The notes: generated by a model from the sequence alone, not told the origin. A stretch of 8,867 nt of DNA from Mobilitalea sp. (GCA_029974875.1 JARKQP010000681.1:1-8867); one strand, 5' to 3'. Numbered from the stretch's first letter, positions 1-6,754 are shown. Made by a program: numbers and translations.

Positions 1-91
1 GATTATTTATTAAATAAAAGTTAAGATGTCATAAGCTGGATAGGGCAGTGGGAAGAAGTAAAATTTATAAGTGGAGGGAGGAAGCAGATCC

Positions 92-181
92 ATGCCAGAA
101 CTTTCATGGTGTTTTGTGCTGAAAGCGGGCAATGCCTGTAATGATGTGCATGGACATAATTATGATGAAGGAAAATATTGA
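92..181 (+). CDS. Possible 29-residue upstream ORF overlapping the yggS start
   Basis: An ATG at 92 sits about nine bases after a strong purine-rich Shine-Dalgarno (GGAGGGAGGA, 73-82) and reads 29 codons to a TGA at 179-181. The ORF ends just inside yggS, which begins at about 162 and has no good ribosome binding site of its own. The peptide begins MPELSWCFVLKAGNACNDVH. I recognise no family, signal peptide or domain. It could be a translated leader that couples initiation into yggS, or the strong Shine-Dalgarno could be all that matters and the ORF accidental. The upstream in-frame stop is at 68-70, so this is not the tail of a longer gene. Coding status is inference only. Confidence 0.25.
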   Translation: MPELSWCFVLKAGNACNDVHGHNYDEGKY

Positions 182-917
182 TAACATAGAAAAGCGAATC
201 CAAGCAGCCTGTGACAGGGCTGGAAGGGACAGGAGTGAGGTTACCCTCATTGCGGTCAGTAAGACAAAGCCGAATGGAATGCTCCAGGAGGCGTATTCCT
301 TGGGGATGCGTCATTTTGGGGAGAATAAGGTCCAGGAGCTGAAGCAGAAATATGAGGAGCTTAATGACGGATTTCCTGGGGTCCATTGGCATCTCATCGG
401 GCATTTACAGAGGAATAAGGTCAAGTATATTATTGATAAGGCCACGCTGGTCCACTCCGTTGATTCGATCCGCCTGGCCGGACAAATCGAAGAGGAGGCT
501 GCAAAAAGGAACCTTATCTGCGATATCCTGGTTGAAGTAAATATTGCAGGGGAGGATACAAAGTTTGGCGTTGCTCCTGAGGCGGTCCTGCCATTCCTTC
601 AAGAAATGAGGCATTTGTCCCATATCCGACCCCGGGGTCTTATGACAGTGGCTCCATTTGTGGAAAATCCCGAGAAAAATAGGGAGTATTTTAAGAAATT
701 GCGGCAATTATATGTTGACATAAAATCAAAAAACATTGATAATATTGGTAATGGAACCATTTTATTAAACGGGGCAGAAGCTGGTTCAGAGAACTATTTG
801 GAGTGCTTTGATATTCTGTCCATGGGTATGACAGGAGATTTTGAAGTGGCAATTGAAGAAGGTGCCACGATGATTAGAATTGGGACAGGCATTTTTGGGG
901 AACGTGATTATGCCTGA
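162..917 (+). CDS. yggS: YggS/YlmE family pyridoxal phosphate-binding protein (PLPBP)
   Basis: A fold-type III PLP-binding protein of the YggS/YlmE/PROSC family, a cytosolic single-domain barrel that holds PLP and is implicated in vitamin B6 and amino-acid homeostasis rather than a defined reaction. The PLP lysine lies in the motif LIAVSKTKP (K34 counted from the start at 162). HFGENKVQEL, the VHWHLIGHLQRNK segment and the C-terminal SMGMTGDFEVAIEEGATMIRIGTGIFG phosphate-binding region (written here only as a landmark) are all present. The ATG at 162 is chosen because family members begin close to 'MxKENL'; an ATG at 132 would add ten residues that look non-native (MPVMMCMDII), and 165 is equally possible. 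Upstream of 162 only a weak TGGAC is visible, so initiation may depend on the overlapping ORF at 92-181. One oddity is about 21 extra residues (747-809) just before DILSMGM. It is the first gene of the ylm-like block, 64 bases ahead of sepF. Confidence 0.93.
   Translation: MMKENIDNIEKRIQAACDRAGRDRSEVTLIAVSKTKPNGMLQEAYSLGMRHFGENKVQELKQKYEELNDGFPGVHWHLIGHLQRNKVKYIIDKATLVHSVDSIRLAGQIEEEAAKRNLICDILVEVNIAGEDTKFGVAPEAVLPFLQEMRHLSHIRPRGLMTVAPFVENPEKNREYFKKLRQLYVDIKSKNIDNIGNGTILLNGAEAGSENYLECFDILSMGMTGDFEVAIEEGATMIRIGTGIFGERDYA
715..743 (+). promoter_or_regulatory. Candidate internal sigma-A promoter within yggS, ahead of sepF
   Basis: TTGACA at 715-720 and GATAAT at 738-743 are separated by exactly 17 bases, giving 6/6 and 5/6 matches to the vegetative consensus. 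The site lies in an AT-rich patch inside the yggS coding region, about 240 bases before sepF. It could supply separate transcription of sepF and ylmH. Coding AT-rich DNA produces such matches by chance, so function is inferred. Confidence 0.4.
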
Positions 918-981
918 TAGCAACAGGAGCACACTCAGGAAGGTTTGGAGGGTGCCCAAAAAGAGATAGGAGAATTGAGTA

Positions 982-1554
982 ATGGCAAATCTTATTAAGA
1001 ATTTTCTGAGCACCATGAAATTAACAGAAGATGATGAAGAATATGATGATTATGTACAGGATGAGTTAGAGAAGGAAGAAAAACGGACGAAACGCTTCGA
1101 GAAAAAGGAGCCAAAGCCGGACCGTTATGAAGAAGCCCAGGCAAAGCAATCCTTCGCAGCCCAGTCCTCATCCAAGGCAAGTGACTTCAAAAATGAAAAG
1201 GTGGTAACCCGAATGGAAAGAACCGCATCAAACAAAGTGGTGCCGATCCGTACCACTGCAAAAGGTCTTGAAGTTTGTATCATGAAGCCGACCACATTTG
1301 AAGACTCCCAGGAAATTTGTGATATGCTGCTGACCGGAAGAGCCATCGTTATTAATCTGGAAGGCTTTGATGACAAGCTGGCCCAGAGGACGATGGATTT
1401 TATCTCAGGCTCCGTTTATGCCATCAATGGCAAGCTGCATCGGATATCCAACTGTATCTTTATCGTATCGCCGGATACGGTAGATATTTCCGGTGACTAT
1501 TCGGATTTAATCCAGTCGAATTTTGAACCGCCGACGCTGCAGTCAAGGTTTTAA
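982..1554 (+). CDS. sepF: Cell division protein SepF
   Basis: SepF (YlmF) tethers FtsZ filaments to the membrane and aligns them into the Z ring at midcell. The protein has 190 residues, a usual length. Residues 1-14 (MANLIKNFLSTMKL) form the amphipathic membrane-binding helix. Residues 15-85 are an acidic then lysine-rich disordered linker. The globular SepF domain (DUF552) starts near residue 90 with the VCIMKPTTFEDSQEICDML stretch and continues through GRAIVINLEGFD, the RTMDFISGSVYAINGKLHRI helix-strand region and IFIVSPDTVDI near the C terminus. The ATG at 982 is preceded by a TAGGAG (967-972) at normal distance. It lies between yggS and ylmH, the classic ylmE-ylmF-ylmH order, with only three bases before ylmH, so the two are probably co-transcribed and translationally coupled. 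Confidence 0.96.
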   Translation: MANLIKNFLSTMKLTEDDEEYDDYVQDELEKEEKRTKRFEKKEPKPDRYEEAQAKQSFAAQSSSKASDFKNEKVVTRMERTASNKVVPIRTTAKGLEVCIMKPTTFEDSQEICDMLLTGRAIVINLEGFDDKLAQRTMDFISGSVYAINGKLHRISNCIFIVSPDTVDISGDYSDLIQSNFEPPTLQSRF

Positions 1555-1557
1555 GCC

Positions 1558-2325
1558 ATGAATTTAGATAAGGACGAGCAGCTTTTCCGTAAACGGCTCC
1601 TGGATCAGGCTAACATGGCCCATACAAGGAATATCTGTATTTTTTCTGATTTTTTGAATCTGAATGAGCAGAATATCTGGATGAATCTTAAAAATGAATT
1701 ACCAAGGATAAAGTATTTTGCTTTCGGCGGCTTTAAGGAAGCCGAGAGGAAAATACTTTGCTTTTGTGGTAATGATATGCTTTCTGAGGCTGAAATTGAT
1801 TATCCCATTTCCTGCATCAAGATCGTTCCCAGCAACCATAGGTTCAGCGACAGCTTAAACCACCGTGATTTCTTAGGGGCAGTCTTAAATCTCGGCTTAG
1901 AACGCAGCAAGATCGGTGACATCCTGATTACGGATAACGAGGGCTATCTATTTGCCCATTCCGGAATCAGTGGATTTATCGCAGAGCAGCTGTATAAAAT
2001 CAAGCACACCGTGGTGAAGGCCCAGCTCATTGACCGGACAGAATTCGATTATAAGCCAAGCTTTCGGGAAATCACCGGTACCGTATCCTCCGTCCGGCTG
2101 GACAGTATCCTGTCAGTAGCCTTTAACAGCTCAAGAAGCAGCCTAAGCGGCTTGATTGAAGGCGGTAAAGTATATGTGGGCGGTAAATTGATTCTATCAA
2201 ACAGCCATGTCCTAAAGGAAAATGACGTGGTTTCCGTCCGGGGTATGGGAAAGTTCATTTATACCGGTACCTCTTACCAGACGAAGAAGGGCAGGTATTC
2301 GGTAAAGGTTTTATTATATATTTAA
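1558..2325 (+). CDS. ylmH: YlmH family S4-domain RNA-binding protein
   Basis: A YlmH homologue of 255 residues. Family knowledge: YlmH has an N-terminal RRM-like region and a C-terminal S4 RNA-binding domain, lies next to sepF in many Firmicutes, and in Bacillus subtilis has been linked to the ribosome-associated quality control that follows tRNA-stalled 50S subunits. Seen here: the N-terminal stretch with FSDFLNLNEQNIW, the central HRDFLGAVLNLGLERSKIGDI segment typical of the family, and from about residue 179 the S4 domain (VRLDSILSVAF, then SLIEGG-like SGLIEGGKVYVGG and ENDVVSVRGMGKF). The ATG at 1558 follows the sepF stop by three bases and has only a weak AAGG at 1545-1548, which suggests coupling to sepF. 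No ylmG lies between sepF and ylmH, unlike B. subtilis. Confidence 0.93.
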   Translation: MNLDKDEQLFRKRLLDQANMAHTRNICIFSDFLNLNEQNIWMNLKNELPRIKYFAFGGFKEAERKILCFCGNDMLSEAEIDYPISCIKIVPSNHRFSDSLNHRDFLGAVLNLGLERSKIGDILITDNEGYLFAHSGISGFIAEQLYKIKHTVVKAQLIDRTEFDYKPSFREITGTVSSVRLDSILSVAFNSSRSSLSGLIEGGKVYVGGKLILSNSHVLKENDVVSVRGMGKFIYTGTSYQTKKGRYSVKVLLYI

Positions 2326-2399
2326 GGGATATGGGTAGCGCTATAGCTGTTTTTCGATAAACCCTATATTTTAGATTTTACTATAAAAGATAAATAGAT

Positions 2400-2406
2400 A
2401 AGGAGG
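2400..2406 (+). promoter_or_regulatory. Orphan consensus Shine-Dalgarno AAGGAGG in the aroB leader
   Basis: AAGGAGG is a perfect anti-16S match, but it lies 45 bases before the aroB ATG, far too distant to serve it directly. The nearest codons at a workable spacing are non-standard (ATA at 2412). ATG at 2430 is 23 bases away and TTG at 2423 is 16 away. CCTC at 2416-2419 could pair with GAGG at 2403-2406 in a weak four-base stem. It may load ribosomes for a short leader ORF that runs into aroB. Confidence 0.5.
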
Positions 2407-2429
2407 ACGGCATAACCTCGTCTTGTATT

Positions 2430-2459
2430 ATGATGTGGTCGTGCATTTTTTATGAATAA
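2430..2459 (+). CDS. Possible nine-residue leader peptide overlapping the aroB start
   Basis: ATG at 2430 reads MMWSCIFYE and stops at TAA 2457-2459. The aroB start codon (2452-2454) lies inside the last codons, in the arrangement ATGAATAA. The peptide holds one Trp, one Phe and one Tyr, the three end products of the pathway to which AroB belongs. Together with the orphan Shine-Dalgarno upstream and the absence of one for aroB, this fits a translated leader that couples to or gates aroB. It is very short, the Shine-Dalgarno spacing to this ATG is 23 bases, and a competing frame (TTG 2423 to TGA 2455) also ends at the aroB start, so chance is a serious alternative. Confidence 0.22.
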   Translation: MMWSCIFYE

Positions 2460-3537
2460 TAGACTTTCTGTAAGCTATGAAGATAAACCGGCATATGAAA
2501 TCCTTTTGGAGCCAGATTTCAAAAGGCTCCCAGCGGAAATAGAAGCACTTGGGCTGCTTGATAGAAGATTCATGATTATTACGGACAGTAATGTGGGAAA
2601 GCATTATACCAACGAGCTGTTCCAGCTGCTGGCTCCCCTTGCCAAGACCATACAGATCCATACCTTTTCCGCCGGTGAACAAAGCAAAAACCTGGATACC
2701 GTCAGCCAATGCTACGAACAGTTAATTGCTGCCGGATTTGACCGTAAGGATGTATTAATTGCCTTAGGCGGTGGGGTTGTAGGTGATCTTACGGGCTTTG
2801 TGGCAGCTACTTACCTGCGCGGGATCCGTTTTATCCAGCTTCCGACGACGCTTCTTTCCATGGTGGATTCCAGCATTGGAGGCAAGACAGGCGTTGACTA
2901 TAAAGCTTATAAGAATATGGTAGGTGCTTTCCACCAGCCGAGCCTGGTGTATATGAATTTAGCCACCTTGGATTCCCTGCCTGAGAGAGAATACTTTTCC
3001 GGTATGGCCGAGATCCTCAAGCATGGCCTAATTAAGGACCAGGGCTATTATAGCTGGCTGAAGGAGCATTGCGGGAATATCCATCAAAAGGACTATGAAA
3101 CCCTGTTGGAGATGGTTTACCGCAGCTGCCAAATCAAACGTGCCGTCGTGGAAAAGGATCCGAAGGAACAAGGAGACCGTGCCCTGCTGAATTTCGGACA
3201 TACGATCGGCCATTCTGTTGAAAAGCTGATGGAGTTCCAATTGCTGCATGGCGAATGTGTGAGTATCGGAATGGCTGCCGCCGCATATATGTCCATGGAA
3301 CGAGGCAATATAACTACCCAGGAATACCAGGATATCCTGAATACCCTCGGACAGTTCAAACAGCCGCTCCATGCCTTAGGATTATCTGCTGAAGAGGTAT
3401 ATGAGGTTACCAGATCGGATAAGAAAATGGATTCTGATAAAATCCGTTTTATCCTGCTTGGAGCTGTTGGTAACGCAGTCATTGACCCCTCTGTTTCAAA
3501 GGATGAGATGCTGGAAGCCATCCTAAGCTTAACTTAA
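2452..3537 (+). CDS. aroB: 3-dehydroquinate synthase
   Basis: AroB catalyses the NAD- and metal-dependent conversion of DAHP to 3-dehydroquinate, the second step of the shikimate pathway to chorismate and the aromatic amino acids, in the cytosol. The 361 residues are a normal length. The NAD-binding motif ALGGGVVGDLTGF lies at residues 104-116, with PTTLLSMVDSSIGGKTGVD at 131-149. The metal ligands are recognisable as E187 (in GMAEILKHG), H250 (in NFGHTIGH) and H266 (in LLHGEC), with the expected 16-residue gap between the two histidines. The ATG at 2452 is the only usable start: an in-frame TGA lies at 2431-2433 and no other start codon intervenes. No Shine-Dalgarno sits within 20 bases, which is unusual for this window. 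Its position between ylmH and lspA, where divIVA (and then ileS in Bacillus subtilis) usually appears, is also unusual. lspA follows after 40 bases. Confidence 0.97.
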   Translation: MNNRLSVSYEDKPAYEILLEPDFKRLPAEIEALGLLDRRFMIITDSNVGKHYTNELFQLLAPLAKTIQIHTFSAGEQSKNLDTVSQCYEQLIAAGFDRKDVLIALGGGVVGDLTGFVAATYLRGIRFIQLPTTLLSMVDSSIGGKTGVDYKAYKNMVGAFHQPSLVYMNLATLDSLPEREYFSGMAEILKHGLIKDQGYYSWLKEHCGNIHQKDYETLLEMVYRSCQIKRAVVEKDPKEQGDRALLNFGHTIGHSVEKLMEFQLLHGECVSIGMAAAAYMSMERGNITTQEYQDILNTLGQFKQPLHALGLSAEEVYEVTRSDKKMDSDKIRFILLGAVGNAVIDPSVSKDEMLEAILSLT

Positions 3538-3577
3538 GATCCTGATCTACACATAGGAAAAATTATTTGGAGGTATT

Positions 3578-4147
3578 ATGAAGGGACAACGTATCAAGCA
3601 TCTGCTTTTATTTATTGTATTGGTAATAATCGACCAGCTTACAAAGCATTGGGTCAGGACAGGCCTGATGAACCGGGAGCCGATCGATATCATTCCGAAG
3701 GTATTGAATCTGCAATACACTGAAAATACCGGAGCCGTATGGGGAATTATGAGCGGTAAGGTGACATTTTTGATTATTTTTACAGCGGTTGTGCTGGCTC
3801 TGATTGTATTTTTATATTTTAAAATCCCCCAGGGCAAAAAATATAATGTATTAAAGCTTCTAGTGGTCTTTATCATCGCTGGGGCAATCGGCAATTTTAT
3901 TGACCGGGTTCTGCTGGGACATGTTGTAGATTTTATTTATTTCGAACTGATTAATTTCCCTCTGTTTAATGTCGCGGACAGCTATTTGACCGTTTCCTCC
4001 ATCCTATTATTCATCCTGGCAATATTCTATTATAAGGATGATGATTTTGCATTCCTGGAGCAGCTTTTCAAAAAGAAAAAGGATGTATCAGCTGCAAATA
4101 TAGAGGATGAAAAAGAGGATTCAGGTGACTCAGGTGATTCCAAATAA
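3578..4147 (+). CDS. lspA: Lipoprotein signal peptidase (signal peptidase II)
   Basis: LspA is the membrane aspartyl protease that removes the signal peptide from diacylglyceryl-modified prolipoproteins. The 189-residue protein has four hydrophobic membrane segments at about 8-22, 62-81, 91-108 and 133-151. Family motifs are present: DQLTK (19-23), NTGAVWG (50-56), GNFIDR (105-110), then VVDF with the first catalytic Asp at D118, and FNVADS with the second at D134. After the last membrane segment a polar tail of about 35 residues is first lysine-rich and then acidic, ending in DSGDSGDSK; it is longer than in typical enzymes of about 160 residues and probably cytosolic. GGAGG at 3569-3573 supports the ATG at 3578. 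lspA directly followed by an rluD-type gene is a conserved Firmicute pairing. Confidence 0.97.
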   Translation: MKGQRIKHLLLFIVLVIIDQLTKHWVRTGLMNREPIDIIPKVLNLQYTENTGAVWGIMSGKVTFLIIFTAVVLALIVFLYFKIPQGKKYNVLKLLVVFIIAGAIGNFIDRVLLGHVVDFIYFELINFPLFNVADSYLTVSSILLFILAIFYYKDDDFAFLEQLFKKKKDVSAANIEDEKEDSGDSGDSK

Positions 4148-4159
4148 TCCGCTCATCAT

Positions 4160-4180
4160 AAGATATAAAAAAGATATAAA
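4160..4180 (+). repeat. Short tandem repeat in the lspA-rluD gap
   Basis: AAGATATAAA occurs at 4160-4169 and again at 4171-4180, separated by one A. It makes an AT-rich spacer just before the rluD ribosome binding site. It most likely reflects slippage; no function is visible. Confidence 0.6.
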
Positions 4181-4206
4181 AGCTGCTGGAAAGGATTTCG
4201 AATTGC

Positions 4207-5169
4207 ATGATAGAAGATGAAGTACTGGAGCCTACGATGGATCTGGAGCAAAGCCTGGAGTTTGTTGCCCAGGATGAAGATGACGGTATCCGCATCGATA
4301 AATATTTATCGATGGTTCAATCCGAGCTTTCCCGTAGCTATATCCAAAAGCTAATTGAGGATGGCCGGATATCTGCAGACGACAGGCCGGTGAAGGCGAA
4401 TTTCAAAGTAAAAACAGGAACCCTTGTAGTAATAAAGCTTCCGGAGCTAAAGGATGCAGAGATCGTTCCGGAAGACATTCCAATTGATATTATTTACGAG
4501 GATAAGGATATCATCATTATCAATAAGCAGAAGGGACTGGTCGTCCATCCGGCAGCCGGACATGCAGGGGGAACATTGGTAAATGCCTTAATGTACCATT
4601 GCAAAGGGGAGCTGTCGGGTATTAACGGCATTATGAGACCAGGAATTGTCCATCGGATTGACCGTGATACCACCGGGGTAATCGTGGCCTGTAAAAATGA
4701 TAGGGCACATCAATTTATTGCTGACCAGCTAAAGCTACATTCCATTACCAGAAGGTACCAGGCAGTTGTCTACCATACCTTTAAAACGGATAGCGGGCGG
4801 ATTGAGGCACCTATTGGAAGAGATCCGAAGGACCGGAAGAAAATGGCCGTTAACCATAAAAACGGCAAACCTGCCGCTACCAATTATAAAGTATTAGAAA
4901 ACCTGAATCATCAATATGCGTTGGTGGAATGCTCCTTAGAAACAGGACGCACCCATCAGATCAGAGTTCATATGGCAAGTATCCATCATCCCTTGTTAGG
5001 GGACACTGTATACGGACCCAGTAAAGACCCGTTCCAGCTTACGGGACAGGCTTTACATGCCGGAGTACTGGGCTTTATCCATCCGACAACCAAGGAATAT
5101 GTTGAATTTCAAGCACCACTTCCTGATTATTTTCAAGACTTGTTACAGAAATTAAGACATAAGGGGTAA
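4207..5169 (+). CDS. rluD: RluD-type 23S rRNA/RluA-family pseudouridine synthase
   Basis: A pseudouridine synthase of the RluA family, which isomerises uridines in large-subunit rRNA. An N-terminal S4 RNA-binding domain covers about residues 27-80 (GIRIDKYLSMVQSELSRSYIQKLI). The catalytic domain begins near 90 with the IYEDKDIIIINKQKGLVVHPAAGH region, and the active-site motif HRIDRDTTG at 149-157 carries the catalytic Asp as D152. RTHQIRVHM and LLGDTVYG in the C-terminal third are also family signatures. The length of 320 is normal. Two starts are possible: ATG 4207 with AAGGA at 4191-4195, or ATG 4237 with GGAG at 4227-4230. The second would remove ten acidic residues and match typical family N termini as well or better. 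It is the ylyB-like partner of lspA; the next gene starts six bases after its stop. The exact rRNA target cannot be read from the sequence. Confidence 0.94.
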   Translation: MIEDEVLEPTMDLEQSLEFVAQDEDDGIRIDKYLSMVQSELSRSYIQKLIEDGRISADDRPVKANFKVKTGTLVVIKLPELKDAEIVPEDIPIDIIYEDKDIIIINKQKGLVVHPAAGHAGGTLVNALMYHCKGELSGINGIMRPGIVHRIDRDTTGVIVACKNDRAHQFIADQLKLHSITRRYQAVVYHTFKTDSGRIEAPIGRDPKDRKKMAVNHKNGKPAATNYKVLENLNHQYALVECSLETGRTHQIRVHMASIHHPLLGDTVYGPSKDPFQLTGQALHAGVLGFIHPTTKEYVEFQAPLPDYFQDLLQKLRHKG

Positions 5170-5175
5170 CTTTCA

Positions 5176-6633
5176 GTGAAAAGAAAAGTCATTGACGAAT
5201 TAATTCGTTGGAAAACAGAAGATAAGGGCAAGCCGATACTGCTTACCGGAGCGAAGGGCGTGGGCAAGACATATCTAGCATATGACTTTGCCAAGGCCTT
5301 TTTTGACGGCATCTACTATATGAACCTAGAACGCGGGCCAAGGGCTGCAGCATTATTCCAAATGGGTGAGGCCAAACTGGTGGACCCTAAGGCGGAAGAA
5401 GCTACAGTGAATGAAGTTAGTGTAAGTGATGCTAAGGTGAGTGAAACTGAGGCAGGCGAGGATAAAGTAAGCGAAGCTAAGGTGAGCGAAACTAAGGCAG
5501 GCGAAGATAAGGCAGGGAAAGATAAGGGAGAAAAGGCTGATTGGACCGTAGCGGCTTTGACCCGGTATTTTAAAATTGACCGGGAGCTCACAATTGATGA
5601 CAGGGTCTTAATTTTAGACGAAATCAGTTACTCTGCCGATGTACTTATGCTGATAAAGACAGGACGGTTGTCCCCTTTGTTCCGCTTTATCATCTGTATA
5701 TCCAGCAGGCCAGTTTCACCGGAGTATTCCCCCTCTTTTAAGGAACAGCCTGTTTATCCTATGGAATTTGATGAATTTCTTCTTGCAACCGGTAATGAAT
5801 GGTATGTTGAATCCATTACAACCCATTTTCAGTTGGACCGTAAGATCCCTGAGATCGTACATAAGGAGCTGCTTGCCCTGCATCAGCTGTACCTCCAGAT
5901 TGGCGGTATGCCTGCTATGGTCAATGAATACCTGAACCTTCTGGCCACAATCAATATAACGGAGCAGCATAATTTTCTGATTGGTTCCTATCATGATTCC
6001 GTTATCAGGGATCATTCTGATAGTGATGCCTTAAAGATGAACCAGGTGTATGACAGTATTCCCTTCCAGCTTATGAAGGAGAATAAGAAATTCCAATATA
6101 AGCTGATCAGAAAGGGCACCACCCATGCCATGTATAAGGATGCTATCCGCAGCCTCCTAGAGGAGCATCTTATCATGAAATGCAGCCGGATCAGCAGCGG
6201 GCAATTGACAGACCCGGCAAAAACCTTCCGGTCAGAGGAATGGAAGGATGCGGAGCTGAATACGAATTTTAAGCTATACTTATCAGACACCGGTTTACTG
6301 TATACGAAAATATCGGAAGAGAATGGGGACAGCCTGTCCGGGCATGGTAAAAAGGCACTGCTGGAAAACTATGTGGCGCAGGCGCTCCAAACAAAGGGCT
6401 ATCCCTTCGCCTTCTGGGAATCTGACGGGGTGGCAAAAATAGACTTTATCATTATGAAAAACCAGACCCTATTTCCAATTGAGATTTTTGAAGCTGATAA
6501 TACCCGGTCAAAAAGTATCAGTATCCTGAAGCAGCAGTGTGAATTTCCATATTCCATCAAGGTATCGGCAAAGAACTTTGAGTTTTCCAATGGGGTAAAG
6601 TATGTGCCGTATTATGCCGTATTTTGTCTTTAA
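5176..6633 (+). CDS. AAA ATPase with C-terminal DUF4143-type domain
   Basis: A P-loop ATPase of the AAA_14/DUF4143 class, widespread in bacteria and of uncertain function. The start is GTG at 5176, supported by AAGGGG at 5161-5166, which overlaps the end of rluD. Walker A is GAKGVGKT at residues 25-32 and Walker B is VLILDE at 144-149. SSRP and the YPMEFDEFL segment follow, as is usual in this class. Between Walker A and Walker B lies an unusual charged insertion (about residues 66-122) built from 15-residue repeats. The C-terminal DUF4143-like region ends with a nuclease-fold-like signature, IDFII at 422-426 and IEIF at 435-438. In many relatives the latter position reads E-x-K, but here F438 replaces the lysine. 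It sits six bases after rluD, so it is probably read through from the housekeeping block. No neighbour indicates a substrate. Confidence 0.85.
   Translation: MKRKVIDELIRWKTEDKGKPILLTGAKGVGKTYLAYDFAKAFFDGIYYMNLERGPRAAALFQMGEAKLVDPKAEEATVNEVSVSDAKVSETEAGEDKVSEAKVSETKAGEDKAGKDKGEKADWTVAALTRYFKIDRELTIDDRVLILDEISYSADVLMLIKTGRLSPLFRFIICISSRPVSPEYSPSFKEQPVYPMEFDEFLLATGNEWYVESITTHFQLDRKIPEIVHKELLALHQLYLQIGGMPAMVNEYLNLLATINITEQHNFLIGSYHDSVIRDHSDSDALKMNQVYDSIPFQLMKENKKFQYKLIRKGTTHAMYKDAIRSLLEEHLIMKCSRISSGQLTDPAKTFRSEEWKDAELNTNFKLYLSDTGLLYTKISEENGDSLSGHGKKALLENYVAQALQTKGYPFAFWESDGVAKIDFIIMKNQTLFPIEIFEADNTRSKSISILKQQCEFPYSIKVSAKNFEFSNGVKYVPYYAVFCL
5431..5520 (+). repeat. Two tandem 45-bp in-frame repeats in the AAA ATPase gene
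   Basis: Bases 5431-5475 and 5476-5520 are near-identical 45-base units, each starting GCTAAGGTGAG, encoding AKVSETEAGEDKVSE and AKVSETKAGEDKAGK. A more diverged partial unit precedes them (VNEVSVSD). The encoded tract is rich in Lys, Glu, Asp, Ala and Ser and is probably disordered or helical. The units are in frame and keep the gene open, so copy number could vary between strains without loss of the protein. Confidence 0.85.
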
Positions 6634-6707
6634 ATTCGAAAACCGTAGGGTTTGATACTAATATTGCCAATTATTAACTAAGTTCTTACGGATTTCTTAA
6701 AAAACAG

Positions 6708-6736
6708 TTGACAAATTAATTTCCTTAATATAGTAT
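6708..6736 (+). promoter_or_regulatory. Candidate sigma-A promoter upstream of the BlaI-like gene
   Basis: TTGACA at 6708-6713 is a perfect -35 element. TAGTAT at 6731-6736, after 17 bases, matches four of six -10 positions. Transcription would begin near 6743, giving a leader of about 255 bases before the ATG at 6999. A dyad operator candidate at 6755-6766 lies where a repressor could block early elongation. Confidence 0.5.
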
Positions 6737-6754
6737 TGTAATACAGGCCACAGT

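Noticed and set aside
910..969. A 19-codon basic ORF (begins MPDSNRSTLRKVWRVPKKR) bridging the end of yggS and the sepF leader, with GGGGA upstream.
   Set aside because: It is very short, matches no known peptide, and sepF has its own good ribosome binding site, so there is no need for it. Chance is the simpler reading.
2326..2451. Riboswitch or T-box in the ylmH-aroB gap.
   Set aside because: The gap is only 126 bases, shows no T-box sequence or stable multi-stem structure, and only weak imperfect stems (such as GGGT at 2330s with ACCC at 2360s) can be drawn.
3532..3550. AGATC-CT-GATCT palindrome after aroB as a possible terminator.
   Set aside because: The loop would be two bases, no T-run follows, and lspA starts within 40 bases in the same direction.
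5176..6633. The AAA ATPase as part of a defence or toxin-antitoxin system.
   Set aside because: It follows housekeeping genes by six bases, has no nuclease, methylase or toxin partner, and DUF4143 ATPases occur widely without such context.
6640..6653. AAACC/GGTTT stem just after the AAA ATPase gene as a terminator.
   Set aside because: The stem is five weak pairs and no T-run follows.
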